This document shows positions 24,178 to 31,552 of a stretch of 33,263 nt of DNA, piece after piece. Position numbers and translations under genes: made by a program. Each line of letters opens with the position of its first letter. Positions within the stretch are counted from its first letter, which is position 1. The notes under the pieces are model-generated. The model saw only the letters and a program-made list of their open reading frames with translations. It was not told where the DNA came from and made no database searches. The DNA comes from an uncultured Eubacteriales bacterium (GTDB lineage: Bacteria > Bacillota > Clostridia > Christensenellales > Aristaeellaceae), in NCBI GenBank assembly GCA_902764875.1, contig CACWXP010000028.1, positions 1 to 33,263 on the forward strand, written 5' to 3'.

Positions 24178-25317
24178 TTATTCGTTGTCCAGGTCTTCCT
24201 CCAGCAGGGCCATGTCGTCCTCTTCCTCCGCAGCCGGTTCCGCAGCGGCGCCGGCTTTTTCCGCCGTAACGGGCTTCTGCTCAAACATCTGTTCCCGAAC
24301 CTTGGCTTCGATCTCCGCCGCCAGTTCCGGATGCTCTTTCAGGTACTTCCGGGCATTGTCCCGTCCCTGAGCCAGTCGCTGGTCGTTGTAGGAGAAGAAG
24401 GCGCCGCTCTTGTGGACGATATCCATTTCAACTGCCATATCCAGCAGCGTTCCTTCGGTGCTGATGCCTTCGCCGTAGATGATGTCGAACTCCGCAATCC
24501 GGAAAGGCGGAGCAACCTTGTTCTTGACGACCTTCACCTTGGTCCGGTTGCCGATCACCTCGCTGCCGTTCTTGAGCGGTTCACCCTTGCGCACGTCCAG
24601 CCGCACCGAGGAGTAGAACTTCAGCGCCCGGCCGCCGGGAGTAGTTTCCGGGCTGCCGTACAGCACGCCAACCTTCTCGCGCAGCTGGTTGATGAAGATC
24701 GCCACGCATCCGGTCTTGTTGATGATGCCGGTCAGCTTGCGCAGCGCCTGGCTCATGAGGCGGGCCTGCAGGCCAACAAAGGAATCGCCCATTTCGCCGT
24801 CAATCTCGGCTTTCGGCACCAGCGCCGCCACCGAGTCGATCACCACCACGTCCAGCGCGCCGCTGCGCACCAGCGCCTCGGTAATCTCCAGCGCCTGCTC
24901 GCCGGTATCCGGCTGGGAAACGTAGAGCTCGTCAATGTTAACGCCCAGCTTCTTGGCGTATGCGGGATCCAGCGCGTGTTCCGCGTCGACGAACGCGGCG
25001 ATGCCGCCGGCTTTCTGCGCCTCGGCAACAATATGCAGCGCAACGGTGGTTTTGCCGGAAGATTCCGGCCCGAAAATTTCAACAATCCGCCCCCGGGGAA
25101 TACCGCCCACGCCCAGTGCTTCGTCCAGCGTCAGGCACCCGGTGTGAATCACGGGGATATCCTTCGCGATGGCTTCCGACCCCATCTTGATCACGGAGCC
25201 TTTGCCGAACTGCTTATCCAGGTCCGCCAGCGCGTGCTCAAGCGCCTTCAGCTTTTCTTCCTGAATGTTCGTAATCTGAACGGTTTTCTCGGGTTTCGAA
25301 GATTTTCTTGCTGCCAT
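24178..25317 (-). CDS. recA: recombinase RecA
   Basis: RecA forms filaments on single-stranded DNA for homologous recombination and the SOS response. The 379-residue protein has Walker A GPESSGKT at 83-90, the [15 protein letters not shown] strand with Walker B, the loop-2 region [21 protein letters not shown], and an acidic C-terminus. Residues 1-20 are a Lys-rich extension. AAGGATG lies before the ATG. A sigma-A promoter is upstream; I found no GAAC...GTTC-type LexA box there, so SOS control is not visible by eye. Its terminator overlaps the htpG operator. Confidence 0.98.
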   Translation of the reverse strand: MAARKSSKPEKTVQITNIQEEKLKALEHALADLDKQFGKGSVIKMGSEAIAKDIPVIHTGCLTLDEALGVGGIPRGRIVEIFGPESSGKTTVALHIVAEAQKAGGIAAFVDAEHALDPAYAKKLGVNIDELYVSQPDTGEQALEITEALVRSGALDVVVIDSVAALVPKAEIDGEMGDSFVGLQARLMSQALRKLTGIINKTGCVAIFINQLREKVGVLYGSPETTPGGRALKFYSSVRLDVRKGEPLKNGSEVIGNRTKVKVVKNKVAPPFRIAEFDIIYGEGISTEGTLLDMAVEMDIVHKSGAFFSYNDQRLAQGRDNARKYLKEHPELAAEIEAKVREQMFEQKPVTAEKAGAAAEPAAEEEDDMALLEEDLDNE

Positions 25318-25379
25318 TTTGTTTCATCCTTTCACTCTTTACGTCTCATCACCCGAAGGTGATCGCTCCCGGTGAAAGT

Positions 25380-25408
25380 ATTGTATCTCCCTCCGCACCA
25401 AAAAACAA
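25380..25408 (-). promoter_or_regulatory. sigma-A promoter of recA
   Basis: On the minus strand, TTGTTT (25403-25408), 17 bases, then TACAAT (25380-25385), about 60 bases before the recA start. Confidence 0.65.
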
Positions 25409-25441
25409 GGGGAACAAAAATATTTTTTTTACCCAATTTTT

Positions 25442-26656
25442 TTATCGTTTATACGCCCTGCGGATCCCTGCCGCGTCTGTTGTCATAATCGCCCGGATCT
25501 TCCCCGGCTCCGCCCGCAGCGACATCGTCAGCTCCGGATAGCGGAAGCTCCGGCGGAAACTCTTCTCTGCCCGGAACACGCCGTTTTCAATCCTTCCGAA
25601 GTCCCAGGATTCCAGGTTGTCCGCCGGCGTGGCCTTCGCCGGGAACCCGGCGTTCTCCTCCGCCAGCCCTTTCATCAGGAAGCGGCCGCTTTCCGGATCC
25701 TCCTCCGCCAGCAGCTCCGCCTTCTCTTTTCCGCAGGGACAGATCACCGTCAGGTTCTCCGGCTTCAGCCGGGCCAGCGTAATCGCGATTGCTTCCGGAT
25801 TCACGTCCATTCCCGCAAACCGGCACCCGATCCTCTGCGCCGCTTCCAGCGCCGTCCCGCTGCCGCAGCAAAGGTCGACCACCAGATCCCCGGGCCGGGT
25901 CACCGGCAGCAGCAGCCGCTCCAGCAGTTTCAGCGGTTTCTGCGTCGCGTATCCGGTCCGTTCCGGGTCCCGCTGCTGAAGAAATCCGATGTCTGTCCAA
26001 ACGTCTCCCGGATAAACCGGTTCGTCGTCGTAGTAGCGGTATTCTTTTCCGTTCGACGTGATGTAGGAATACGCCCGGCCCGTTTCATCCATGCCCCGGG
26101 CCATGTGGTTCCGCCGAACTTCGCCCCGGGGAAGCGGAACCTTCGTCAGATCAAAAAGATACTTCTGGCTTTTCGCGTAAAGCAGAATCACGTCGTGCTT
26201 CCGTGAAAAGTGGCGTTTCGACCGTCCGCCGCTTTCATATCCCCAGATGATTTCGTTCAGAAACCGGTCCTTCCCGAAAACCTTGTCGCACATGATCCGC
26301 GCCTGCGCGCTCATGCGCCAGTCCAGGTGAAGATAAAACACGCCGGTTTCGCTCAGCAGATTCTTCGCCGCCCCCACCAGCCTCCGCAGCAGCCGCAGGT
26401 ATTCCTTCTCCTCGGTGAACTGGTCGTTGTAGGCCGGATATCGGCACGAAGGGGTGCCCGTGCGCCAGCCCTTCTCGCCGTAGGGCCGGCGCCGCATGTA
26501 TTTTTCTCCCGTCATGAACGGCGGGTCCAGATAAACGCACTGTGCCTTTCCGTACAGTGCGCGGATATCCTTCGGCATCGCCATCGCGCTGCCGCATCGC
26601 AGCAGGTTCTCTCCCTCTCCGAAGATTTCCTTCTGAATCTGAATCTGTTCAAACAT
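25442..26656 (-). CDS. orphan DNA methyltransferase (beta-class N4/N6)
   Basis: This 404-residue protein has the motifs of amino-group DNA methyltransferases: motif IV DPPF at residues 44-47, and later motif I as VVDLCCGSGTALEA followed by an acidic GMDVNPEA block, the S-adenosylmethionine site. The order IV before I and a mid-protein target-recognition region mark the beta class, as in type III Mod subunits. The ATQKPLKLLERLL segment is motif X-like. No restriction endonuclease gene adjoins it, so it is an orphan in this window. Its start overlaps the YkgJ-like gene by 8 bases. The methylated sequence and base cannot be read from the protein. Confidence 0.92.
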   Translation of the reverse strand: MFEQIQIQKEIFGEGENLLRCGSAMAMPKDIRALYGKAQCVYLDPPFMTGEKYMRRRPYGEKGWRTGTPSCRYPAYNDQFTEEKEYLRLLRRLVGAAKNLLSETGVFYLHLDWRMSAQARIMCDKVFGKDRFLNEIIWGYESGGRSKRHFSRKHDVILLYAKSQKYLFDLTKVPLPRGEVRRNHMARGMDETGRAYSYITSNGKEYRYYDDEPVYPGDVWTDIGFLQQRDPERTGYATQKPLKLLERLLLPVTRPGDLVVDLCCGSGTALEAAQRIGCRFAGMDVNPEAIAITLARLKPENLTVICPCGKEKAELLAEEDPESGRFLMKGLAEENAGFPAKATPADNLESWDFGRIENGVFRAEKSFRRSFRYPELTMSLRAEPGKIRAIMTTDAAGIRRAYKR

Positions 26657-27149
26657 GGCTGCCTCCCAGTTTTTCCCGAAGGGCTTTCAGTTCGTCCTGC
26701 TCTTCGGTCAGTTTCTCCAGAAAAGCCCGTTCCTCCGGAACCTCCGCCAGCATTCTTCCGGCTTCCCGAACCGCCTCCGTAAACGCGGGGTCCATTCCCC
26801 GGATCCCCTGCTTCAGCAGCGGGCATACCGCCCGGGCCCGCTGATCCGCGGCCACCTTCACCGCCCCGTCCCGGATCACCGGCAGCAGCGGAAAAATCCG
26901 GCAGCTCAGCGGCCGTTCACCCCGTTCGCAGCTGCCGGTACATACCGCCAGCACGCCCGCCGGCGTCTCCCGCAGTTTCCATCCCGCTTTCCCCCGGTAA
27001 AGCTCTTCCTCCCCGGGAAAAAGCAGCATGCCCGTTTCCTCCGCCTCCAGCGGCCGGCAGCACCGCCCGCCGCAAACCTTTCCGCAGTCCGTCTTCAGCG
27101 GCGTCACGTTTTCCAGCAGCTCCCTGGCTTTTTCCAGCGCGTCATGCAT
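26649..27149 (-). CDS. YkgJ-family cysteine-cluster protein
   Basis: This 166-residue protein is Cys-rich near its start: DCGKVCGGRCC, then CTGSCERGERPLSC and a later VCPLL. The spacing matches the YkgJ (CxxCxxC-type) cluster, thought to bind a metal ion or an Fe-S cluster, function unknown. I start it at 27149 because GGAG lies 10 bases upstream; an in-frame ATG at 27188 would overlap the upstream gene by 47 bases. Short overlaps of 8 bases on both sides tie it to the phosphatase and methyltransferase genes as one operon. Confidence 0.88.
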   Translation of the reverse strand: MHDALEKARELLENVTPLKTDCGKVCGGRCCRPLEAEETGMLLFPGEEELYRGKAGWKLRETPAGVLAVCTGSCERGERPLSCRIFPLLPVIRDGAVKVAADQRARAVCPLLKQGIRGMDPAFTEAVREAGRMLAEVPEERAFLEKLTEEQDELKALREKLGGSHV

Positions 27150-27597
27150 TTTTCGTTTTCTCCAGAAGTCCCCGGCAGCCTTCCTCAATCTGTTTCAGCA
27201 CGCCGGTAAAATCCCTCGTGTACCAGGGGTCGTCAATTTCCCGGCCCGGTTCTCCGGCCCAATCCATCAGCAGGCTGATCTTCCCCTCCGGATCCCCGCC
27301 GTAAATCCACTTCATATCCTGCCTGTTTTCCTCGTCCATTCCGATCAGCAGGTCAAACGCGCCGTAATCCTGCCGGGTCGTCTGCCGCGCCGCGTGCGGC
27401 GCGCAGACGTATCCCGCATGAACCAGCGCTTTTTTCAGCGGCGGATAGATGTCGTTCCCGATCTCCTCCCGGGTCGCCGCTGCAGAGGCAATCTGCAGGT
27501 CCCGCCGCCCGTTTTCCGCCGCCATCTGTTTCAGCACAACCTCAGCGGCAGCGCTCCGGCAAATATTGCCGTGGCAGATAAATAAGATTTTGATCAT
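27142..27597 (-). CDS. low-molecular-weight protein tyrosine phosphatase
   Basis: This 151-residue phosphatase has the active-site loop at its start: CHGNICRS, with nucleophile Cys8 and Arg14 (C-X5-R). The general-acid Asp is in the DDPWY block near residue 116. Such enzymes remove phosphate from tyrosine or arginine residues of bacterial proteins. The ATG at 27597 matches the family's N-terminus (MIKILFICHGN). AGGAGG lies 12 bases upstream, a long spacing. It is the first gene of the phosphatase-YkgJ-methyltransferase operon, and its leader carries large inverted repeats. Confidence 0.95.
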   Translation of the reverse strand: MIKILFICHGNICRSAAAEVVLKQMAAENGRRDLQIASAAATREEIGNDIYPPLKKALVHAGYVCAPHAARQTTRQDYGAFDLLIGMDEENRQDMKWIYGGDPEGKISLLMDWAGEPGREIDDPWYTRDFTGVLKQIEEGCRGLLEKTKNA

Positions 27598-27626
27598 GGG
27601 TCGATAAGGCCTCCTAAGGCGACGTT

Positions 27627-27710
27627 TTGCCGCGATTTGCGCACTGGCTGAGACGTGCATTTCTGCCGGAAAACCGGGAGAACCCGGCAAATCGCGGCAA
27701 ATCGCGGCAA
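27627..27710. repeat. 14-bp inverted repeat with a duplicated arm
   Basis: The 14-mer starting TTGCCGCGA at 27627-27640 is inverted perfectly at 27687-27700 and again at 27697-27710, the two copies being offset by a 10-base tandem unit. A small hairpin (CCGGG 27674-27678, CCCGG 27683-27687) lies just before the second arm. The whole lies in the leader region of the phosphatase operon. Confidence 0.85.
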
Positions 27711-27726
27711 TGGATGGTAGTCAAAT

Positions 27727-27755
27727 GGTAGTAGAAATTCAGAGGTTCTACTACC
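27727..27755. repeat. 10-bp perfect hairpin
   Basis: GGTAGTAGAA (27727-27736) and TTCTACTACC (27746-27755) flank a 9-base loop. There is no T-run on either side. With the previous repeat it fills much of the 219-base gap between the phosphatase and DUF1801 genes. It could be a transcript structure, a mobile-element relic or a recombinase site. Confidence 0.7.
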
Positions 27756-27816
27756 GTGCAAGATTCAGCGGTCATCGGCGGAGTGAAACCGCCTTTGAAA
27801 GTTTACCATAGTATCA

Positions 27817-28149
27817 TCAATTATTCATCCCGCACCACTCGGCAATTCGTCCGATCAATTCCAGATCGATCTTCTCATACGGAAATTGGATTGCTCCTTT
27901 GCTGTATTTCAGTCCACGTTCCTCAATTTCGTCTTTGAACGCATTCACGCCGCCATCCCCTGGATAAATCCCCAGGTGATTCTTCATGGCGGCAAAGTGG
28001 ATCAGATTGTGCCGTTTCCAGAACGTTGGCATTTTATAGCTGATCCGCTCTTCAGCATCGGGAAGTTCAGTACAAATGGTTTCCCGTACTGATATAAGAA
28101 GTGGCTGGAGCTTTTCCGGTTGTGCTGCTATGTATTCATCAATCGTCAT
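27817..28149 (-). CDS. DUF1801-family protein (YdhG-like)
   Basis: This 110-residue protein resembles the DUF1801/YdhG-like fold: a start of TIDEYIAAQPEKLQPLL, the block ISYKMPTFW, then HFAAMKNHLGIYPG. Some members are related to frataxin-like proteins but the function is unsettled. It overlaps the upstream DUF2200 gene by 4 bases (ATGA), so the two are coupled. Base composition is visibly more AT-rich than in the genes to the left. Confidence 0.88.
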   Translation of the reverse strand: MTIDEYIAAQPEKLQPLLISVRETICTELPDAEERISYKMPTFWKRHNLIHFAAMKNHLGIYPGDGGVNAFKDEIEERGLKYSKGAIQFPYEKIDLELIGRIAEWCGMNN

Positions 28150-28481
28150 CTCAGCACCTTCTCCATCGGTTTTCCTGTTGCCAGTTCGTCGATCAGTTTA
28201 TCCAGCTGCCGCATCTTCTTTGTCATAGGATCATCAATTTCCTCAACCTTAACCCCGCAGATGGAACCGGTGATCAGGTCAGATCGCGGATTCCACATCG
28301 GAGCCAGGGATATAAACTGTCCGTAGGTCAGGCCGTTCAGGATATCCATGCTGACATAACCCGTCAGCCATTTGATAACCTGATCCACTTCCTCCTGTGT
28401 CCGTCCTTTCCGTTCTGCCTTCTGGACAAGACACTGATAAACCTTTTCAAACGGCATTTCAAACACGCTCTGCCGCGCCAT
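28146..28481 (-). CDS. DUF2200-family protein
   Basis: This 111-residue protein matches DUF2200 (MARQSVFEMPFEKVY, then VDQVIKWLTGY). The function is unknown. I take ATG 28481, with GGAGGTG upstream, not the in-frame ATGs 13-14 codons earlier. It is the first gene of a two-gene operon with DUF1801, behind an extended -10 promoter. Confidence 0.88.
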   Translation of the reverse strand: MARQSVFEMPFEKVYQCLVQKAERKGRTQEEVDQVIKWLTGYVSMDILNGLTYGQFISLAPMWNPRSDLITGSICGVKVEEIDDPMTKKMRQLDKLIDELATGKPMEKVLR

Positions 28482-28517
28482 AATGCATGCACCTCCTGCT
28501 ACTTCACAGGAATTCAT

Positions 28518-28544
28518 CACAGAAGCAAGCCCATCGCTTCTGTG
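28518..28544 (-). promoter_or_regulatory. hairpin at the predicted 5' end of the DUF2200 mRNA
   Basis: CACAGAAGC (28518-28526) and GCTTCTGTG (28536-28544) form a perfect 9-bp stem with a 9-base loop. The predicted transcription start (near 28545) is right beside it, so the mRNA may begin with a stem, which would protect it from 5'-end decay. Confidence 0.5.
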
Positions 28545-28551
28545 GCCTACG

Positions 28552-28580
28552 ATTTTACCATATCCGGCCCGTATTTTCCA
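28552..28580 (-). promoter_or_regulatory. promoter of the DUF2200-DUF1801 operon
   Basis: On the minus strand, TGGAAA (28575-28580), 17 bases, then TAAAAT (28552-28557) with TGG just before it, an extended -10. Confidence 0.6.
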
Positions 28581-28645
28581 CTTTTTCAGGCTTCGGCACG
28601 GTTGTTCTTCATAATTGGGAACTTTTCTATTTCCCGTGCGTCAGA

Positions 28646-28651
28646 TATAAT
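28646..28651 (+). promoter_or_regulatory. -10 box of the SIMPL-domain gene
   Basis: A perfect TATAAT lies 48 bases before the start codon. The -35 region at 17-18 bases upstream is poor. Confidence 0.55.
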
Positions 28652-28699
28652 GTGGGGAAGGGAAAAGTATGCCTCCCCGCAGAAAGGACGGTCATTCTC

Positions 28700-29404
28700 A
28701 TGAAGAAACTGATTGCTATTTTTCTGTCCATCGTTTTGATCCTGGCAGCCACTGCGGCTCTTGCCGATACCAAGATCACGGTTAACGGCACCGGTGAAGT
28801 CCGTGTCAGCGCGGATACTGCTGTGATCTCTTTGGGCGTGAACGCCAGGGATAAGGATGTCCTGAAAGCCCAACAGAAAGTCAATGAAACCATCGCGGCG
28901 ATAAGGGCTGCGCTCATCGATGCGGGCGTAAAGGAAGAAAACATCAACACTGATTTCATCAACATCTATGCCATCTACGATTATAAGGAAGATCAGGAAC
29001 AGATTGTCGCCTACAACGCAAACTCCACACTGGCCATCAAAGTCACGGATATGGAGAGCGTCGGAAGCATTATCGACGTCTGCTTCGCCGCTGGGGCGAA
29101 CACTCTGAACGGCATCAATTTCTCTGCTTCTGACACCACAGACGCGGAAACCGAAGCCATGAAAAAAGCAGTGGCCTCCGCAAAGACCAAGGCTGAAGTG
29201 CTGGCTGAAGCTGCCGGACTGAAGATCAAAGGAATCGAAGTAATCTCTGAAGGCGGCGTATACAGCTACACGAACACCGTTGGCAATATGTACGACAGAG
29301 GCTTCGGGGTTGAAGAAGACGTAGTCACTGAGGGAGAAACTGTCGTCCAATCCGCAAAACTGGTTGTCAGCGCGTCTGTAAGCATTACCTTCGAGGCGGA
29401 GTAA
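28700..29404 (+). CDS. secreted SIMPL-domain (DUF541) protein
   Basis: This 234-residue protein starts with a signal peptide (MKKL, hydrophobic 4-19, cleavage after ALA at about 22). The mature part is a SIMPL/DUF541 domain: ITVNGTGEVRVSADTAVISLGV at the start (shown by the GTGEV and ISLGV parts), an ALIDAGVKEENINTDF block, and paired repeats ending KLVVSASVSITFE. Members such as YggE-like proteins are exported and linked to stress tolerance, but the biochemistry is unclear. AAGGA lies 11 bases before the ATG. It faces the prophage integrase and shares a terminator with it, so it is probably the last host gene before the prophage. Confidence 0.93.
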   Translation: MKKLIAIFLSIVLILAATAALADTKITVNGTGEVRVSADTAVISLGVNARDKDVLKAQQKVNETIAAIRAALIDAGVKEENINTDFINIYAIYDYKEDQEQIVAYNANSTLAIKVTDMESVGSIIDVCFAAGANTLNGINFSASDTTDAETEAMKKAVASAKTKAEVLAEAAGLKIKGIEVISEGGVYSYTNTVGNMYDRGFGVEEDVVTEGETVVQSAKLVVSASVSITFEAE

Positions 29405-29439
29405 CGCCCCTATCCGAAAATCCCAAAAACGCAAAAACC

Positions 29440-29473
29440 GGCGCTTCCGTACCCCAATTGGTATGAAAGCGCC
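29440..29473. terminator. bidirectional terminator shared by SIMPL gene and integrase
   Basis: GGCGCTT...GTACC on the left pairs with GGTAT...AAGCGCC on the right (14-position stem with one mismatch and one wobble pair, 6-base loop). On the minus strand it is followed by GGTTTTTGCG. On the plus strand it is followed by a weaker T-rich stretch. The host-prophage border is probably close to here. Confidence 0.7.
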
Positions 29474-29491
29474 GTCCTTTATTCTGTTCTC

Positions 29492-30790
29492 TTACATCGC
29501 CACCACGATACCGCTATCGTCGTCGTCCCTTTTCTGATTCAGCTTCTCCTGCTCTTTCCGTGCCTGTTCAACCTCTGCCAGCCTTTTCATCTCTTCTGCT
29601 GCGTCCTCAAGCCCGAGATGCGTGTAGGTGTCCAGGGTGACCGTAATGTCCGAATGTCCCATCAGATACTGTAGCGTCTTCGGATTCATTCCAGCCTTCG
29701 CCATGTTGCTGCAGTAGGTGTGGCGGCACACATGCGGGGTAATGTTCGGCATCTGCTCCTTGTAGATCGCATTGTACCGGTTCACCATGTTGTTGAAACG
29801 GTGCTCCCAGTGCATGGCCACCAGCGGCAGGCCTGCATCATCCAGAAATAGGAAACCCCGATAACCGTCCACAGCCTTTTCCATCTGAATAACATCACCT
29901 TCGGCAACAGGTTTTTCGGCATTCCTGTCATCCACAATCGCCCGGAAGCAGTCCTCCACTTCTTTCGTCATGGGCAGTTTCCTTTTCCCGGCACTGGTTT
30001 TAGTTTCCTGAACATGCAGCACCATGTCCGGTGTCCGAATCAGCTGGTGATCAACGTTGATGAGATGGTTTTCAAAGTCGATGTCCTTCATGGTCAGACC
30101 GCAGAATTCACTGATCCGCATCCCAGTATGGAAAAGAATATAAACAACCTCGTAGTATTTGCAGTAACAATTGTCATCATGAACAAATTTCAGGAACTTT
30201 CTCATCTGCATTTTCGTGATAGCCTCCCTCGTCGCACTGTCATTAACGATCACCCCCGCGAGCTGAAAAGCAAACGGGTTCTTTACAAGCAGGTCGTCAT
30301 CCACCGCCATCTGAAAAGCGGGGCGAAGGACGCCTCTCATGCATTTAATCGTGCTGTGCCCTTTTCCGGCATCCTGAAGTCCAATCAGGAAGAGCTTTGC
30401 ATCCGAAGTTTTCACCTCTCCAATTTTCTTGCTGCTGAAAGCTTCTTTCACTAATACGTTTCTCACAAAGTTATAGTTTGTCTTCGTGTTTGCTCTTACA
30501 CCGGTTTTGGTTTTCAGGTACTTGTCCACCAATTCAATCACCAGCATGCCTTTCTGGCTCGGGTCAATCATGGAATCAAAGTCTTTTCCAATCTGCTTCT
30601 CCAATTCGCGAAGAGATGGCCCAGGCTTTTTCCCATGAGGTACTGGATCTGTGGGTTCCAATCGCCAGCTGTAAACGAACTTGATCTTCCCGCCGACATA
30701 GTACTTGAACTGGTATTTCCCGTCAACGCGTATGGATTCACCGTTTCGTAACACCCTGTGCTTTGAATCCCGTCGTCTTGATTTACCCAT
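29492..30790 (-). CDS. int: tyrosine recombinase, Tn916-type integrase
   Basis: This 432-residue integrase would insert and excise the element. The N-terminal arm-binding domain (about 1-75) matches the Tn916 Int type: RVLRNGESIRVDGKYQFKYY, then FVYSWRLEPTDPVPHGKK. A core-binding domain follows, then the catalytic domain with Arg in HTGMRISE, Lys in SAGKRKLP, HVCRH with the His and Arg, GHSD with the second His, and the nucleophile Tyr in LDTYTHLG. AAAGGAG lies before the ATG. It is the last gene of the element on the minus strand. The C-terminus is Glu/Gln/Lys-rich. Confidence 0.97.
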   Translation of the reverse strand: MGKSRRRDSKHRVLRNGESIRVDGKYQFKYYVGGKIKFVYSWRLEPTDPVPHGKKPGPSLRELEKQIGKDFDSMIDPSQKGMLVIELVDKYLKTKTGVRANTKTNYNFVRNVLVKEAFSSKKIGEVKTSDAKLFLIGLQDAGKGHSTIKCMRGVLRPAFQMAVDDDLLVKNPFAFQLAGVIVNDSATREAITKMQMRKFLKFVHDDNCYCKYYEVVYILFHTGMRISEFCGLTMKDIDFENHLINVDHQLIRTPDMVLHVQETKTSAGKRKLPMTKEVEDCFRAIVDDRNAEKPVAEGDVIQMEKAVDGYRGFLFLDDAGLPLVAMHWEHRFNNMVNRYNAIYKEQMPNITPHVCRHTYCSNMAKAGMNPKTLQYLMGHSDITVTLDTYTHLGLEDAAEEMKRLAEVEQARKEQEKLNQKRDDDDSGIVVAM

Positions 30791-30811
30791 ATGATCTCCT
30801 TTCCCCTTGCA

Positions 30812-31060
30812 TCACTGTGTAGTTGATTTTGGTTTATATGGGGGTTCGCCGTTCCGGAGAGATTCCTTCAGCTCCGGTCGCAGTCGAAGATACTCATCAA
30901 ATTCCCTCCGATCGACGAGCTTTCGTTTGTTGTACATAAGCACAAATGGAAGATTCTTCTGCTGTAGCAGTCGATAGAATTTCCTTCGGCTAAAGTCATA
31001 CAGTTTCACGGTCTCTTCCGGGTTTAATGTAGCTTTTTCTTGCAATGCCACTCTTCGCAT
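30812..31060 (-). CDS. small DNA-binding protein, excisionase/MerR-like fold
   Basis: This 82-residue basic protein has a winged-helix or excisionase-like pattern: LNPEETVKLYDFSRRKFYRLLQ, then LPFVLMYNKRKLVDRREFDEYL. It probably guides integrase during excision or regulates the integrase gene, which starts 21 bases downstream. I use ATG 31060 with AAGGAGG 6 bases away; an earlier ATG at 31102 lacks such a site. Confidence 0.75.
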   Translation of the reverse strand: MRRVALQEKATLNPEETVKLYDFSRRKFYRLLQQKNLPFVLMYNKRKLVDRREFDEYLRLRPELKESLRNGEPPYKPKSTTQ

Positions 31061-31201
31061 TTTCGCCCTCCTTTCAATTGCCTTCCAACCCTTGTTTTTC
31101 AAGGCCTCAGCAGCGTTCTATCAATCACTCCGAAGGCCCTGAAAGTCAACTACTATTTGGCAAATAAAGAGAATTTCGATCAGCACAGGCAAAAAAGAAA
31201 A

Positions 31202-31227
31202 CGTGCCCACCTGCAACAGTGAGCACG
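31202..31227 (-). terminator. terminator after the Tn916-type xis gene
   Basis: On the minus strand, CGTGCTCAC pairs with GTGGGCACG (9 bp, one G-U) around an 8-base loop, followed by TTTTCTTTTTT. It separates xis from the next small gene and integrase. Confidence 0.8.
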
Positions 31228-31231
31228 CAAA

Positions 31232-31426
31232 TCATATGGCCGAGCATTGCGAAAGGAAGGTCTCAAACTTCTCCCGAAGAATCAGATACCTGTTCCCGCT
31301 GAAAACAGAAAACCTTCCCACGTTTTCTTCTGCCAGCCTGCGCATCTTTTTCACGCCAATACTGAAGTATTCAGATGCTTCCTGTATGGTAAGACTGTAT
31401 TTTTCATTGATGGGGATTTGCTCCAT
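31232..31426 (-). CDS. xis: Tn916-type excisionase
   Basis: This 64-residue protein aligns by eye over its length with Tn916 Xis: IPINEKYSLTIQEASEYF, then MRRLAEENVG and GNRYLILREKFE. Xis directs integrase to excise the element. The ATG at 31426 is right behind AGGAGGT; in-frame codons upstream (to 31471) lack a ribosome site. The DNA around it is more AT-rich than the host genes. A terminator lies directly downstream, so integrase is probably made from another promoter or by read-through. Confidence 0.9.
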   Translation of the reverse strand: MEQIPINEKYSLTIQEASEYFSIGVKKMRRLAEENVGRFSVFSGNRYLILREKFETFLSQCSAI

Positions 31427-31510
31427 TCTATTACCTCCTCGCACCTGTGCAAATGATAAAGTTCTCTCCATCTATAAGATTTTTCAGAAGTCATTTTGCA
31501 AGTCCCCAAT

Positions 31511-31545
31511 AAAAAAATGCCCCGCAGAGCAAAACTCTACAGGGC
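31511..31545 (-). terminator. terminator of the lysis gene operon
   Basis: An 11-bp stem with two G-U pairs (31519-31529 with 31535-31545) and a 5-base loop, followed on the minus strand by seven T (31517-31511). It lies 7 bases after the endolysin stop codon. Confidence 0.9.
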
Positions 31546-31552
31546 CTGACGA

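Noticed and set aside
25318-25441. LexA/SOS box upstream of recA
   Set aside because: I looked for a GAAC...GTTC-type palindrome and found none. Only a sigma-A promoter is visible.
27627-27755. Repeats as a CRISPR array
   Set aside because: Units are inverted and irregular, there are no spacers of constant length, and no cas gene is near.
27598-27816. tRNA gene as phage attachment site
   Set aside because: No cloverleaf or CCA end was found. The hairpins do not fit a tRNA.
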